Below, piece after piece: positions 47,450 to 57,189 of a stretch of DNA of 64,000 nt. The DNA is taken from NCBI RefSeq assembly GCF_026625825.1, contig NZ_CP113065.1, positions 1,798,001 to 1,862,000 of the forward strand. Direction: 5' to 3'. Both the position numbers and the translations under genes were made by a program. A model generated the notes under the pieces. The model was not told the origin of the DNA. It ran no database searches and was given only the letters and a program-made list of their open reading frames with translations. This DNA comes from Pseudoxanthomonas sp. SL93 (lineage in GTDB: Bacteria; Pseudomonadota; Gammaproteobacteria; Xanthomonadales; Xanthomonadaceae). The stretch's first letter is position 1; each line of letters opens with the position of its first letter.

Positions 47450-48844
47450 TCAGCGCAGCGCCGGCGCCGCCACCTGGTTCTGCTTGCGCACGATCGACAT
47501 CGCGATCTCCAGCGACTGCTCGTAATTCAGCCGCGGATCGACGGTGGAACGATACGCACGCTCCAGATCGATGTCCGTCAGCTCGCGCGCGCCACCCGTG
47601 CACTCGGTGACATCCTCGCCCGTCAGCTCCAGGTGCACGCCACCCAGACGCGTGCCGGCGGCCGCATGCAGGTCGAAGGACTGTTCCACTTCGCTGCGCA
47701 CGTTGTCGAAGCGGCGCGTCTTGAAGCCATTGCTCGTGCTTTCGGTATTGCCATGCATCGGGTCGCACACCCACAGCACGCGGCGCCCGTCGCGACGCAC
47801 GGCTTCCAGCAACGGCGGCAGCTTGTCCGCGATCTGCGCTGCGCCCATGCGGTGGATGAAGGTCAGTCGGCCGGCCTCGTCTTCCGGGTTCAGCACGTCG
47901 ATCAGGCGCAGCAACTGGTCCGGGGTGACCGACGGTCCCACCTTGATGGCGATGGGATTGCGCACGCCACGCAGGTATTCCACGTGGGCGCCGTCCACGG
48001 CGGCCGTGCGCATGCCGATCCAGGGATAGTGCGTGCTCAGGTTGAACCAGCCCCACTGGCGCGGGACTTCCCGGGTGAGCGCTTCCTCGTAAGGCAGCAG
48101 CAGCGCTTCATGCGACGTGTAGAAGTCGATGCGGTTGAGGTTGTGCACTTCGGAGCCCGACAGCGTCTCCATGAACCGCACCGCGTCGCCGATCGACGTC
48201 ACCATCTGCTGGTACTCGTTGGCCAGCGGCGAGTAGCCCACCCAGTTGAGGTTCCAGTATTCGGGATGGTGCAGGTCGGCGAAGCCCCCATCGATCAGCG
48301 CACGCACGAAGTTCATCGTCATCGCCGAGCGCGCATGCGCCTTGATCATGCGGCGCGGATCCGGCACGCGGGCTTCGGCGGTGAACTCGGGCCGGTTCAC
48401 CAGGTCGCCGCGATAGCTGGGCAGGGTGACGCCGTCGCGGGTCTCCAGGTCGGCCGAACGCGGCTTGGCGTATTGCCCGGCGAACCGGCCCACGCGCACC
48501 ACCGGAAGGCGCAGCCCATGCACCAGCACCAGGCTCATCTGCAACAGCACTTTCAGGCGGTTGGAGATCAGTCCCGACTCGCAGTCACTGAAGCTCTCGG
48601 CGCAGTCGCCACCCTGCAGCAGGAAGCGCTTGCCTTCCTGCGCTTCGGCCAGTTGCTTCTTCAGCGCGAAGATCTCCCACGAGGTGACCAGCGGCGGCAG
48701 CTGCCTCAGTTCGCCGACCGCCGCTTCCAGCGCTTCGGCATCGGGATAGGTGGGCAGCTGCACGGCCGGCCGCGCGCGCCAGCTGTCCGGCGCCCACTGG
48801 GCGGGCAACTGAACGGCACGAAGATTGCGGTCGGTGGGATTCAT
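47450..48844 (-). CDS. Class II 3-deoxy-7-phosphoheptulonate synthase
   Basis: A 464-residue plant/mycobacterial-type (class II) DAHP synthase, catalysing the first step of aromatic amino-acid synthesis from phosphoenolpyruvate and erythrose 4-phosphate. The ATG at 48844 has AAGGAG in front. Motifs are LLQGGDCAESFSDC with the metal-binding Cys, RVGRFAGQYAKPRS, HEALLLPYEEAL, GPSVTPDQLLRLIDVLNP, LWVCDPMHGNT and GGVHLELTGEDVTEC. The enzyme is distinct from E. coli AroF/G/H. It converges on the GGDEF-EAL gene and follows dsbB on the same strand, with 51 bp between. Confidence 0.94.
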   Translation of the reverse strand: MNPTDRNLRAVQLPAQWAPDSWRARPAVQLPTYPDAEALEAAVGELRQLPPLVTSWEIFALKKQLAEAQEGKRFLLQGGDCAESFSDCESGLISNRLKVLLQMSLVLVHGLRLPVVRVGRFAGQYAKPRSADLETRDGVTLPSYRGDLVNRPEFTAEARVPDPRRMIKAHARSAMTMNFVRALIDGGFADLHHPEYWNLNWVGYSPLANEYQQMVTSIGDAVRFMETLSGSEVHNLNRIDFYTSHEALLLPYEEALTREVPRQWGWFNLSTHYPWIGMRTAAVDGAHVEYLRGVRNPIAIKVGPSVTPDQLLRLIDVLNPEDEAGRLTFIHRMGAAQIADKLPPLLEAVRRDGRRVLWVCDPMHGNTESTSNGFKTRRFDNVRSEVEQSFDLHAAAGTRLGGVHLELTGEDVTECTGGARELTDIDLERAYRSTVDPRLNYEQSLEIAMSIVRKQNQVAAPALR

Positions 48845-48895
48845 GGGGGGCTCCTTGCGGCCCACCATGGTGACAGAATGGTGCGCCGCGTCAAT

Positions 48896-49411
48896 TCAAC
48901 GGAAGGTGGAGGTTTTGCGGGCGCGGAAGCCGATCCACAGCGCCCAGGCCGCGAGCAGGACGAACCACACCAGGCTCCACATCGGCATGGTCAGGCCAAG
49001 GAAACTCCAGTCGATGGTGCTGCAGTCGCCTTTTGCGGACAGGACCTTCTGCACTACGCCGAGCCAGGTGTTGGTCTCGATCATGTAGTCCCATCCGGGG
49101 CCGCAGCTCGGCATCAGGGGTGGGTAAACCTGCACCCAGACATGACGGCCGGCAATGCCGATACCCACCGCCGCCGCGATGAACGCCAGCAGGCCGTAAA
49201 GGCGGCGCCCACCGGCGCGGCGTGGGCCATGCAGCGCACCCAGCAGGAACATCACGCCGGTCGCCGCGAACGCAAGCCGCTGGAAGATGCAGAACGGACA
49301 GGGCTCCAGCTTCTGCACGAACTGGACGAACAGCGCATAGGCCAGCAATGACAGGCAGACCACGAAACCGAGCACGCATTGCGCACGGAACGACCAGCGG
49401 AGAGGGTTCAT
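48896..49411 (-). CDS. dsbB: Disulfide bond formation protein DsbB
   Basis: A 171-residue inner-membrane protein that reoxidises DsbA and passes electrons to quinones. The ATG at 49411 (MNPLRWSFRAQCVLGFVVC) yields the normal four-helix length; the ORF extends 33 codons upstream. The first periplasmic Cys pair is CPFC (EPCPFCIFQRLAF), and the second pair is formed by MPSCGPGWDYM and AKGDCSTIDWSFLG, with a quinone-binding Arg in FQRLAF. The last helix ends WIGFRARKTSTFR. It lies just beyond the rplQ terminator. Confidence 0.94.
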   Translation of the reverse strand: MNPLRWSFRAQCVLGFVVCLSLLAYALFVQFVQKLEPCPFCIFQRLAFAATGVMFLLGALHGPRRAGGRRLYGLLAFIAAAVGIGIAGRHVWVQVYPPLMPSCGPGWDYMIETNTWLGVVQKVLSAKGDCSTIDWSFLGLTMPMWSLVWFVLLAAWALWIGFRARKTSTFR

Positions 49412-49550
49412 CGGCACCGGATCACGAAGGCGGGGAATGACCGCATTATCCACATGCGCTGGCAACTGCGTCAGTCCCGCCGCGTGCAGGGCCGGAACGG
49501 CGTGTCCCATCCACCTGCCCGGGCTGGATCAGCCGCTGCCGTGGCGGCGC

Positions 49551-49581
49551 AAAAATAAAAACCCCGGCGATGGCCGGGGTT
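49551..49581 (-). terminator. Intrinsic terminator of the S10-spc-alpha operon
   Basis: A 9-bp stem (AACCCCGGC/GCCGGGGTT, 4-nt loop) 28 bp after the rplQ stop, followed on the minus strand by TTTATTTTTG. It ends the ribosomal super-operon. Confidence 0.92.
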
Positions 49582-49609
49582 CCTGGTGTCCTGCAGCGTC
49601 GGCCCGGAA

Positions 49610-49984
49610 TTACTCGGTCGCGGCTTCCGGACGGTCAACGAGTTCCACGTAGGCCATCGGCGCATTGTCGCCGGCGCGGAAACCGCACTTGAGGATGCGC
49701 AGGTAGCCACCCGGACGCGACTGGTAGCGCGGGCCGAGCGTGGTGAACAGCGTGCCGACGGCTTCCTTGTCGCGCAGGCGCGAGAAGGCGAGGCGGCGGT
49801 TGGCGACGCCGTCGATCTTGCCGAGGGTGATGAGCGGCTCCGCGACGCGGCGCAGTTCCTTGGCCTTCGGCAGGGTGGTCTTGATCAGGCCGTGCTTGAT
49901 CAGCGAGGCAGCCATGTTGCGGAACATCGCTTCGCGATGGGCGCTGGTGCGGCTGAACTTGCGGCCGGCTTTCTGGTGGCGCAT
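49610..49984 (-). CDS. rplQ: 50S ribosomal protein L17
   Basis: L17 (124 residues; E. coli 127) lines the outside of the large subunit near the tunnel exit. The start [28 protein letters not shown] and [30 protein letters not shown] are unmistakable. The C-terminus ends in a short acidic tail. It is the last gene of the alpha operon, separated from rpoA by an unusually long 183-bp spacer with two hairpins. Confidence 0.97.
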   Translation of the reverse strand: MRHQKAGRKFSRTSAHREAMFRNMAASLIKHGLIKTTLPKAKELRRVAEPLITLGKIDGVANRRLAFSRLRDKEAVGTLFTTLGPRYQSRPGGYLRILKCGFRAGDNAPMAYVELVDRPEAATE

Positions 49985-50095
49985 GGGTTGGATTCCTGAA
50001 GAATGGTGGGACGTTGGACTTCGTTGTCGCCATCCAGGCGCTGGAACAGTGGACTGCGGGTGGTCCGTACCGGCCGTCCTTGACCGGAAGCGCCG

Positions 50096-50156
50096 CGGAC
50101 CTTCGGGTCCGTCGACAAGGGTGTTGCAGACAACTCCCGCGCGGGCGCGGGAGTTG
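50096..50156 (-). other. Two stem-loops in the rpoA-rplQ spacer
   Basis: CGGACC-TTCG-GGTCCG at 50096-50111 (a UUCG-class tetraloop on the plus strand) and a perfect 11-bp stem CAACTCCCGCG/CGCGGGAGTTG at 50131-50156 with a 4-nt loop. Neither is followed by a T run, so they are more likely to affect RNA processing or stability than termination. Confidence 0.6.
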
Positions 50157-50167
50157 CCGGTACTTCA

Positions 50168-51166
50168 TCAGCCAAGCATGCCGTGCTGGGCGACGCCGGC
50201 CGGCGGCCAGTTCTCCAGCTTCATGCCGAGCGACAGGCCGCGCTGGGCGAGGACTTCCTTGATCTCGGTCAGCGACTTCTTGCCGAGGTTCGGGGTCTTC
50301 AGCAGCTCCACTTCGGTCTTCTGGATCAGATCGCCGATGTAGTAGATGCTCTCGGCCTTGAGGCAGTTGGCCGAACGCACGGTCAGTTCCAGGTCGTCGA
50401 TCGGACGCAGCAGCACCGGATCCACGCCGCTGGCAGCCTGCTTCGGCGCGCCACGGTCGCGGTGGGTGAAGTCACCGAACACCGACAGCTGGTCGCTGAG
50501 GATGTCGGCAGCGGTGCGCACGGCTTCCTCGGCATCGATCGTGCCGTTGGTTTCGATGTCCAGGACCAGCTTGTCCAGGTCGGTACGCTGCTCGACGCGC
50601 GCGGCTTCCACCGCGTACGCGACGCGACGGACCGGCGAGAACGAGGCGTCCAGCACCAGGCGGCCGATCGCACGGGTTTCCTCGTCCGGACGACGACGGG
50701 CGGCGGCCGGCTGGTAGCCGAAACCGCGCTCGATCTTCAGGCGCATGTTCAGCGCCGTGTCCTTGGTCAGGTTGCAGATGACCAGTTCCGGGTTGAGGAT
50801 CTCGACGTTGTGGTCCGTCTTGATGTCGCCGGCGGTCACCACGCCCGGGCCCTGCTTGGCCAGGCTCAGCGTGGAGGAATCACCGGTGTGGATGCGGATG
50901 GCCACATCCTTCAGGTTCAACAGCACTTCCAGCACGTCTTCCTGCATGCCTTCGATGGTGCTGTATTCGTGCAGCACGCCGTCGATCTCGACTTCGGTGA
51001 TTGCGAAGCCGGGGATGGACGACAGCAGCACGCGGCGCAACGCATTGCCGAGCGTATGACCATAGCCACGCTCCAGCGGTTCGATGACCACCTTCGCGCG
51101 GTTGCCGGTCAGGCGCTCGATCTGCGGGCCGCGGGGGCGCAGCACTTGCTGAGTAATACCCGTCAT
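50168..51166 (-). CDS. rpoA: RNA polymerase alpha subunit
   Basis: A 332-residue subunit. The N-terminal domain (about 1-235) dimerises and assembles beta and beta-prime: [26 protein letters not shown] is its hallmark. After a linker, the C-terminal domain (about 250-325) binds UP elements and activators, with [27 protein letters not shown] and [25 protein letters not shown]. It lies 51 bp downstream of rpsD. The length is normal for Xanthomonadaceae. Confidence 0.98.
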   Translation of the reverse strand: MTGITQQVLRPRGPQIERLTGNRAKVVIEPLERGYGHTLGNALRRVLLSSIPGFAITEVEIDGVLHEYSTIEGMQEDVLEVLLNLKDVAIRIHTGDSSTLSLAKQGPGVVTAGDIKTDHNVEILNPELVICNLTKDTALNMRLKIERGFGYQPAAARRRPDEETRAIGRLVLDASFSPVRRVAYAVEAARVEQRTDLDKLVLDIETNGTIDAEEAVRTAADILSDQLSVFGDFTHRDRGAPKQAASGVDPVLLRPIDDLELTVRSANCLKAESIYYIGDLIQKTEVELLKTPNLGKKSLTEIKEVLAQRGLSLGMKLENWPPAGVAQHGMLG

Positions 51167-51217
51167 GTTGCTTTGTCTCCTGCGATCCCCCGGCTTTCCC
51201 GGGGGTGCGTGAATGAA

Positions 51218-51847
51218 TTACTTCGAGTACAACTCGACGATCAGCGCTTCGTTGATGTCGGCAGGCAGGTCCGAACGGACCGGAACAGACTTGAACACGC
51301 CGCTGAACTTCTTCGCGTCGACTTCGACCCACGACGGGCTCAGGTCGAGCTGCTCGGCGACGGTCAGGGATTCCTGCACGCGCAGCTGCTTCTGTGCGCG
51401 TTCGGACAGCTCGATCGCATCACCGGCCTTGACCTGGTAGGACGGCAGGTTGACGGACTTGCCGTTGACCAGCACGCCACGGTGCGAGACCAGCTGGCGG
51501 GCGGCCGGACGGGTCACCGCGAAACCCATGCGGTAGATGACGTTGTCCAGACGGGTTTCCAGCAACTGCAGCAGGTTCTCGCCGGTGTTGCCCTTCTTGG
51601 TCGAGGCCTTCTTGTAGTAATTGCGGAACTGGCGCTCCAGCAGGCCGTAGATACGCTTGACCTTCTGCTTTTCACGCAGCTGGGTGGCGTAATCGGACAG
51701 CTTGCCCTTGCGGGCAGTGGCGCCGTGCTGGCCGGGCTTCTGCTCCAGCTTGCACTTGGAGTCCAGCGCGCGGGCCGGGCTCTTGAGGGACAGGTCGGCG
51801 CCTTCGCGGCGCGCGAGCTTACAGGTGGGACCAATATAACGAGCCAT
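51218..51847 (-). CDS. rpsD: 30S ribosomal protein S4
   Basis: A 209-residue primary 16S-binding protein that nucleates 30S body assembly. The start [19 protein letters not shown] and the S4 RNA-binding domain ([35 protein letters not shown]) are clear. In E. coli, S4 represses the alpha operon by binding the rpsM leader; whether this applies here depends on the 345-bp leader upstream of rpsM. It starts 14 bp after rpsK. Confidence 0.98.
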   Translation of the reverse strand: MARYIGPTCKLARREGADLSLKSPARALDSKCKLEQKPGQHGATARKGKLSDYATQLREKQKVKRIYGLLERQFRNYYKKASTKKGNTGENLLQLLETRLDNVIYRMGFAVTRPAARQLVSHRGVLVNGKSVNLPSYQVKAGDAIELSERAQKQLRVQESLTVAEQLDLSPSWVEVDAKKFSGVFKSVPVRSDLPADINEALIVELYSK

Positions 51848-51861
51848 TTCTCTTCAGCTCC

Positions 51862-52254
51862 TCAGACGCGACGCTTTTTGGGCGGACGGCAACCGTTGTG
51901 CGGGATCGGCGTGACGTCGATGATGTTGGTGATCTTGTAGCCAACATTGTTGAGCGAACGCACGGCCGACTCACGGCCCGGGCCGGGGCCCTTGATGCGG
52001 ACTTCCAACGACTTCACACCGTAGTCCAGCGCAGCCCGGCCGGCCTTTTCGGCGGCGACCTGTGCAGCGAACGGGGTGGATTTACGCGAACCACGGAAAC
52101 CCGCGCCGCCCGACGTGGCCCACGACAATGCGTTGCCCTGACGGTCGGTGATGGTGACGATGGTGTTGTTGAAAGAAGCGTGGACGTGGGCGACGCCGTC
52201 AGTGATGACGCGCTTGATCTTCTTCTTGACTTTGGCAGCAGCTGGCTTGGCCAT
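51862..52254 (-). CDS. rpsK: 30S ribosomal protein S11
   Basis: S11 (130 residues; E. coli 129) on the platform of the small subunit, near the mRNA exit. After a Lys/Ala-rich N-terminus the sequence [46 protein letters not shown] is typical, as is the C-terminus [18 protein letters not shown]. It is placed 12 bp after rpsM and before rpsD, in the conserved alpha-operon order. Confidence 0.98.
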   Translation of the reverse strand: MAKPAAAKVKKKIKRVITDGVAHVHASFNNTIVTITDRQGNALSWATSGGAGFRGSRKSTPFAAQVAAEKAGRAALDYGVKSLEVRIKGPGPGRESAVRSLNNVGYKITNIIDVTPIPHNGCRPPKKRRV

Positions 52255-52266
52255 GATGGGCGCCCC

Positions 52267-52623
52267 TTACTTCTTGATGGCTTTGCGCGGACCCTTGCGG
52301 GTGCGTGCATTGGTGCGGGTGCGCTGACCACGCAGCGGCAGGCCGCGACGGTGACGCAGGCCGCGGTAGCAGCCCAGGTCCATCAGACGCTTGATGGCGA
52401 TGCCGACTTCACGGCGCAGGTCGCCTTCGACCACATACTTGCCGACTTCGGCACGCAGGCGCTCGACTTCGGGCTCCGACAGGTCGCGGATCTTGGTGTT
52501 CGAGGCCACGCCTGCGGCGTCGCAGACCTTCTTCGAACGGGTACGGCCGATGCCGTAAATGCTTTGCAAACCGACCCAGACATGCTTCTGGGCAGGCAGG
52601 TTGACACCTGCAATACGCGCCAT
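52267..52623 (-). CDS. rpsM: 30S ribosomal protein S13
   Basis: A 118-residue head protein contacting the P-site tRNA and forming bridges to the large subunit. The ATG at 52623 gives [34 protein letters not shown], the normal S13 N-terminus; the ORF's 31 upstream codons are not conserved. The C-terminal tail [31 protein letters not shown] is typical. It is the first gene of the alpha segment, and no rpmJ precedes it. Confidence 0.98.
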   Translation of the reverse strand: MARIAGVNLPAQKHVWVGLQSIYGIGRTRSKKVCDAAGVASNTKIRDLSEPEVERLRAEVGKYVVEGDLRREVGIAIKRLMDLGCYRGLRHRRGLPLRGQRTRTNARTRKGPRKAIKK

Positions 52624-52968
52624 GACGCGGTCTCCAACTGTAAGTATTGGCCCGTGAGCGGTCGTCCCGGGAAGGATTTTTCGCAGACGAGCGGAGTGAA
52701 CTGGAAATTTTATCAAGATTCCGGGTTACAAGGAAGCCCACGCCGGCGGGAGCCAGAATGAACCCGGCATGGGGAGTGTGCCCATGCTCCGGCGCCGGAA
52801 CCTGCCTGGGACCTGGCATCGGGTTGCCCCTTTGCCCTGCCCCGCCCGCGCTACTCTGGCGCAGGGACTGGCTGGCTCGCACCCCCGCCCGGAATCGATG
52901 CGGGGGCCGCCCATCTAAGTCAGTCCGGTCGAAGACCGGGCTGGTGCGGGAAAGCCCCGCAGTATACC
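52624..52968. other. secY-rpsM spacer without rpmJ
   Basis: These 345 bp hold no credible gene on either strand. In particular, no L36-like ORF (short, basic, with the Cys3-His zinc pattern) is present at its usual place. A stem GCATGGG/CCCATGC with a 7-nt loop lies at 52767-52787. A promoter or the S4-responsive leader of the alpha operon could be here, but I cannot point to clear hexamers. Confidence 0.55.
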
Positions 52969-54327
52969 TCAGCCGCGCGCGAGACCGCCGCGCGAGCCGC
53001 CTTTCAGGTTGGCCTTCTTCAGCAGGCTCTCGTACTGGTGGGACATCAGGTGCGCCTGGATCTGCGCAATGAAGTCCATCACCACCACCACCACGATCAG
53101 CAGCGAGGTGCCACCGAAGTAGAACGAGGTACCCAGCTGGGTGCGCATCACTTCGGGCAGCAGGCAGACTGCAACCAGGTACATCGAACCGATGGCCGTC
53201 AACCGGGTCAGCACGCCATCGACGTAGTCGGCGGTGGCCTTGCCGGGACGGATGCCGGGGATCAGCGCACCCGACTTCTTCAGGTTCTCCGCGGTTTCCT
53301 GCGAATTGAACACCAGCGCGGTATAGAAGAAGGCGAAACCGATGATCATCGCGGCGAACACGATCATGTGCAGCGGCTCACCCGGAGCCAGCGCATTGGA
53401 GATCCGCTGCAGCCAGGTGGTGGCGCCGCTGTTCTGGCCGGACCACATCGCCAGCGTGGCGGGGAACGCCAGGATGCTGGACGCGAAGATCGGCGGGATC
53501 ACACCGGCCATGTTGAGCTTCAGCGGCAGGAACGATGTCTGGTTCATGTACGCGTTGCGACCGCCCTGGCGGCGCGCGTAGTTCACCGTGATGCGGCGCT
53601 GGCCGCGTTCGACGAAGACCACCAGGAAGGTGAAGCCCAGCACGACGATGGCGATCAGCAGCAGCGAGATGAAGCTCAGCGTGCCGTCGCGGAACGCACC
53701 GACCGTCTGGATGACCGCGCCCGGCAGGCCGGCCACGATGCCCGCGAAGATGATCAGCGAGACGCCGTTGCCGATGCCGCGCTCCGTCACCTGCTCGCCC
53801 AGCCACATCAGGAAGATGGTGCCTGCGGTCAGCGCGACCACGGCGGTCAGTACGAAGCCCATGCCCGGCGCATAGACGACCGGCATACCGCCCGGGGCGA
53901 CCTGGTTCTGCAGCGCGGTGGCGATGCTGCCGCCCTGCACGACCGCCAGCAGCACGGCGCCGATGCGCGAGTACTGGGTGATCTTGCGACGGCCGGATTC
54001 GCCTTCCTTCTGCAACGCCTTCAGCGTCGGGAAGATATGCACGCCCAGCTGCATCACGATCGATGCCGAGATGTAGGGCATGACATTCAGCGCGAAGATG
54101 CTGAAACGGTGCAGGGCGCCGCCCGAGAACATGTTGAACATGTCCACGATGCCGCCACCCTGCGCCTGCATCATCGCCAGCATGGCATCGGGATTGACGC
54201 CCGGCACCGGGATGAAGCAACCGATCCGGTAGACGATCAACGCGCCCAGGACGAACAGCAGGCGCTGGCGAAGTTCAGTGAACTTCCCCGCACCTGCCAG
54301 TGCACCGGCGGCATTACCCTGCGCCAT
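52969..54327 (-). CDS. secY: Preprotein translocase channel subunit SecY
   Basis: A 452-residue inner-membrane protein with ten predicted helices forming the Sec channel. I start at the ATG at 54327 ([36 protein letters not shown]); earlier codons lie in rplO. The plug/TM2 region ([27 protein letters not shown]) and the C4-C5 loops ([41 protein letters not shown]-like [22 protein letters not shown]) are typical. It begins 7 bp after rplO and ends the spc segment. Confidence 0.98.
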   Translation of the reverse strand: MAQGNAAGALAGAGKFTELRQRLLFVLGALIVYRIGCFIPVPGVNPDAMLAMMQAQGGGIVDMFNMFSGGALHRFSIFALNVMPYISASIVMQLGVHIFPTLKALQKEGESGRRKITQYSRIGAVLLAVVQGGSIATALQNQVAPGGMPVVYAPGMGFVLTAVVALTAGTIFLMWLGEQVTERGIGNGVSLIIFAGIVAGLPGAVIQTVGAFRDGTLSFISLLLIAIVVLGFTFLVVFVERGQRRITVNYARRQGGRNAYMNQTSFLPLKLNMAGVIPPIFASSILAFPATLAMWSGQNSGATTWLQRISNALAPGEPLHMIVFAAMIIGFAFFYTALVFNSQETAENLKKSGALIPGIRPGKATADYVDGVLTRLTAIGSMYLVAVCLLPEVMRTQLGTSFYFGGTSLLIVVVVVMDFIAQIQAHLMSHQYESLLKKANLKGGSRGGLARG

Positions 54328-54334
54328 GCGTCCG

Positions 54335-54772
54335 TTACTCCTGCACGCTGCCGCCGGCAGCCTCGATGGCGGCCTTGGCACCCGCCGTCACGGCGACGCC
54401 CTTCAGCACGAACTTCTTGCTCAGTTCGCCCTTCTTGACGATCTTGGCGCGCTTGGCGGTGCTGGGCACCAGCTTGGCGGCACGCAGTGCGGCGAAATCG
54501 ACCTCACCGGCTTCCAGCTTGTCCAGCTGGTAGGACAGCACTTCGGCGCAGTCCAGCTTCAGCTTGGAACGGAAACCGACCTTGGGCAGGCGCTTGATCA
54601 AAGGCATCTGGCCGCCTTCGAACTTCGCCTTGATCTTGCCCTTGCCCGAACGCGCGAACGAGCCCTTGTGGCCGCGGCCCGCGGTCTTGCCCAGGCCGGA
54701 ACCGATACCACGACCAACGCGGGTGCGTTCGGTGCGGGCGCCGTCGGCGGGCTTCAATGTATTGAGACGCAT
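54335..54772 (-). CDS. rplO: 50S ribosomal protein L15
   Basis: L15 (145 residues; E. coli 144), a late-assembly protein of the large subunit. The Gly/Arg-rich N-terminal extension [28 protein letters not shown] reaches deep into 23S rRNA. The C-terminal globular part ends [22 protein letters not shown]. It starts 5 bp after rpmD and ends 7 bp before secY. Confidence 0.97.
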   Translation of the reverse strand: MRLNTLKPADGARTERTRVGRGIGSGLGKTAGRGHKGSFARSGKGKIKAKFEGGQMPLIKRLPKVGFRSKLKLDCAEVLSYQLDKLEAGEVDFAALRAAKLVPSTAKRAKIVKKGELSKKFVLKGVAVTAGAKAAIEAAGGSVQE

Positions 54773-54777
54773 CTGAA

Positions 54778-54969
54778 TTACTCCTCGACCTTGACGAGGT
54801 AGTGAACCTTGTTGATCAGGCCGCGTACCTGCGGGCTGTCCTTCAGTTCACGCACATCGTTCAACTTGTTCAGGCCCAGTGCCTTCACCGACAGGCGGTG
54901 GATGGCCCGGGAACCACGCAGGCCGCGCACCAGGCGCACCTTGACGGTCTTGTTGGACTCGTTAGCCAT
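54778..54969 (-). CDS. rpmD: 50S ribosomal protein L30
   Basis: A 63-residue small protein of the large subunit. [55 protein letters not shown] fits the family throughout. Its start overlaps the end of rpsE by 8 bp, so the two are translationally coupled. Confidence 0.97.
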   Translation of the reverse strand: MANESNKTVKVRLVRGLRGSRAIHRLSVKALGLNKLNDVRELKDSPQVRGLINKVHYLVKVEE

Positions 54970-55504
54970 TGAGGAGTTCCTCCACCTTCTTGCCGCGCTT
55001 GGCCGCGATGCGGGACGGCGACTGCATGTCGCTCAGGCCCTTCAGCGTGGCGCGGACCAGGTTGATCGGGTTGCGCGAACCGACGGCCTTGGCCAGCACG
55101 TTCTTCACGCCGACCGCTTCCAGCACGGCGCGCATGGCGCCGCCGGCGATCACGCCCGTACCTTCCGACGCCGGCTGCATGAACACGCGCGCCGCGCCGT
55201 GGCCGGCCTTCACCGGGTGCCACAACGTGCCGTTGTTCAGGTCCACGTTCAGCATGCCCTTGCGGGCGTATTCCATCGACTTCTGGATGGCGACCGGCAC
55301 TTCGCGCGCCTTGCCGTAGCCGAAACCGATCTTGCCGTTGCCGTCGCCCACCACCGTCAGGGCGGTGAAGGTGAACTGGCGACCGCCCTTGACCGTCTTG
55401 CTGACGCGGTTGACCGCGACCAGCTTCTCGATCATGCCGTCATCGACTTTCTCTTCGCGGTTGCGGTCGCGATCACGACCCCGCGGTTGACGTTCTTCTG
55501 CCAT
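54962..55504 (-). CDS. rpsE: 30S ribosomal protein S5
   Basis: A 180-residue protein involved in decoding fidelity and mRNA unwinding. The ATG at 55504 ([20 protein letters not shown]) is used; the ORF extends 42 codons into the spacer, which is hairpin-rich and non-coding. The S5 RNA-binding domain ([47 protein letters not shown]) and the C-terminal half ([29 protein letters not shown]) are canonical. A longer charged N-terminal tail than in E. coli (166 residues) accounts for most of the size difference. Confidence 0.98.
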   Translation of the reverse strand: MAEERQPRGRDRDRNREEKVDDGMIEKLVAVNRVSKTVKGGRQFTFTALTVVGDGNGKIGFGYGKAREVPVAIQKSMEYARKGMLNVDLNNGTLWHPVKAGHGAARVFMQPASEGTGVIAGGAMRAVLEAVGVKNVLAKAVGSRNPINLVRATLKGLSDMQSPSRIAAKRGKKVEELLNG

Positions 55505-55577
55505 TGCTTGAATTCCTTGGTTGATTGGGTATGTACGGCTTGGCCGCTTATGGTTGTGGTATGGAGCGGTGACGCAA

Positions 55578-55654
55578 CGGTCGCTGCAGAAGAGCGACCG
55601 CGCCCGGCGCAGCCCGCGCCGACAGGTCAAGGCGTGGGGTTGCCCCCATGCCTT
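55578..55654 (-). other. Three stem-loops in the rplR-rpsE spacer
   Basis: The 156-bp spacer (55505-55660) carries CGGTCGCT/AGCGACCG (55578-55600), GGCGC/GCGCC (55606-55620) and an 11-bp stem with one G-U pair (55629-55654). There are no T runs, so these look like processing or stability elements in the long transcript. Confidence 0.6.
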
Positions 55655-55660
55655 TCAAGG

Positions 55661-56017
55661 TTAGAACTGCAGGCCGCCTTCGCGGGCCGCGTCAGCCAGG
55701 GCCTTGATGCGGCCATGGTAGCGGTAGCCCGAACGGTCGAACGCGACCTTCTCGATGCCCGCGGCCTTGGCGCGCTCGGCGATCAGCTTGCCGACGCGTG
55801 CGGCGGCATCGCTGTTCTTGCCGTTCTTCAGGCCGTCCTTGACATCGGACTGCAGCGTGTTGGCCGACGCGATGACCTTGGCGCCATCGGCGGTGAACAG
55901 CTGGGCGTAGATGTGCTGGCCGGTACGCAGCACCGACAGGCGCGGCACGCCGAGTTCGCGGATGTGCGCGCGGGTGGACTTGGCGCGGCGCAGGCGGGCG
56001 GTGTTCTTGATGCTCAT
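55661..56017 (-). CDS. rplR: 50S ribosomal protein L18
   Basis: L18 (118 residues; E. coli 117) binds 5S rRNA in the central protuberance together with L5. [41 protein letters not shown] and [28 protein letters not shown] are the standard ends. It starts 29 bp after rplF and is followed by an unusually long 156-bp spacer before rpsE. Confidence 0.98.
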   Translation of the reverse strand: MSIKNTARLRRAKSTRAHIRELGVPRLSVLRTGQHIYAQLFTADGAKVIASANTLQSDVKDGLKNGKNSDAAARVGKLIAERAKAAGIEKVAFDRSGYRYHGRIKALADAAREGGLQF

Positions 56018-56046
56018 GATCTGGTTCCTCGAAGCCGAAAGCCCGG

Positions 56047-56574
56047 TTAGGCCTTCTTCGCTTCCTTGCGGATGATGATTTCGTCGGAGTACTTCACGCC
56101 CTTGCCCTTGTAGGGTTCCGGCGGACGGAAGCCGCGGATCTTGGCGGCAACTTCACCCACGCGCTGCTTGTCGGCGCCCTGCACCAGGATCTCGGTCTGG
56201 GTGGGGGTGGCGATGGTGATGCCTTCCGGGGTCTGGAAGAGCACCGGGTGGGAGAAGCCCAGCGACAGGCTGAGGTCCTTGCCCTGCATCGCGGCACGAT
56301 AACCCACGCCGACCAGTTCGAGCTTGCGCTCGAAGCCTTCCGACACGCCCTTGACCATGTTGGCCAGGATCGCGCGGATGGTGCCGGTGATGGCATCGTC
56401 TGCCGGCGTGACCGGCGAGAGGTTGGCAACGCCGTTCTCGAGATTGACCTCGACGCCGGCGGGCTTGGCGATCGACAGGGTGCCCTTCGGGCCCTTGACG
56501 CTCAGGTTGTCCGACTGGACGTTCAGCTCAACGCCCTTGGGCAGGTTGATCGGCTTCTTGGCTACGCGGGACAT
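56047..56574 (-). CDS. rplF: 50S ribosomal protein L6
   Basis: L6 (175 residues; E. coli 177) near the factor-binding stalk base. [34 protein letters not shown] and the C-terminal [29 protein letters not shown] show the tandem L6 domains. It is placed 12 bp after rpsH. Confidence 0.98.
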   Translation of the reverse strand: MSRVAKKPINLPKGVELNVQSDNLSVKGPKGTLSIAKPAGVEVNLENGVANLSPVTPADDAITGTIRAILANMVKGVSEGFERKLELVGVGYRAAMQGKDLSLSLGFSHPVLFQTPEGITIATPTQTEILVQGADKQRVGEVAAKIRGFRPPEPYKGKGVKYSDEIIIRKEAKKA

Positions 56575-56586
56575 ACGGTTACTCCC

Positions 56587-56985
56587 TTAGGCCACAAAGC
56601 ACAGGACTTCACCGCCGACGCCCTGCTGGCGCGCCTGCGCATCGGTCATGATGCCCTTGGAGGTGGAGATGATGGCGACGCCGAGGCCACCGAGGACCTT
56701 GGGCAGTTCAGCCTTGCCACGGTACTGGCGCAGGCCCGAACGGGACACGCGGCTCAGCTTCTCGATGACGGGCTTGCCTTCGAAGTACTTCAGGACGATT
56801 TCGAGCTCGGCCTTGTTGTTCTCGGTCTTCGTCACGCGGACGTCGCCGATGTAGCCTTCCGACTTCAGGACGTTGGCGATCGAAGCCTTGATCTTGGAGG
56901 ACGGCATCTTCACCGTCGGCTTGCCCACAGCGGCGGCATTGCGAATGCGCACCAGCATGTCGGCGATGGGATCAGTCATGCTCAT
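56587..56985 (-). CDS. rpsH: 30S ribosomal protein S8
   Basis: S8 (132 residues; E. coli 130) binds 16S helix 21 and, in E. coli, represses the spc operon at the rplE leader. I take the ATG at 56985 ([25 protein letters not shown]), which matches the E. coli start MSMQDPIADML; an ATG two codons later is possible. The C-terminus [25 protein letters not shown] is diagnostic. It lies 204 bp downstream of rpsN, an unusually wide gap. Confidence 0.97.
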   Translation of the reverse strand: MSMTDPIADMLVRIRNAAAVGKPTVKMPSSKIKASIANVLKSEGYIGDVRVTKTENNKAELEIVLKYFEGKPVIEKLSRVSRSGLRQYRGKAELPKVLGGLGVAIISTSKGIMTDAQARQQGVGGEVLCFVA

Positions 56986-57121
56986 TAGAGTCTGCCTTAT
57001 GAGTAGCACCGATATCCGCTTTCGCGAAAATCTTGTGTTGTCCCTGGAAACCCCCAGGCGGGTGGCGGTTGTACCCCGCCCTCCCCCGGCCTGGCCGTGG
57101 GAGCCGAACATTGTACAACAA

Positions 57122-57180
57122 CAAGCCCGGCAAGTGCCGGACTTGTCTTTCCTGCCACGTGCTGCCCGGCGAGCCGGGCA
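57122..57180 (-). other. Two stem-loops in the rpsN-rpsH spacer
   Basis: CAAGCCCGGC/GCCGGACTTG (57122-57145, one mismatch, 4-nt loop) and TGCCCGGC/GCCGGGCA (57163-57180) lie between rpsN and rpsH. On the minus strand a TACAAT sequence (57110-57115) follows, possibly an internal -10 element, but without a matching -35. Confidence 0.5.
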
Positions 57181-57189
57181 ACCGGGTGA

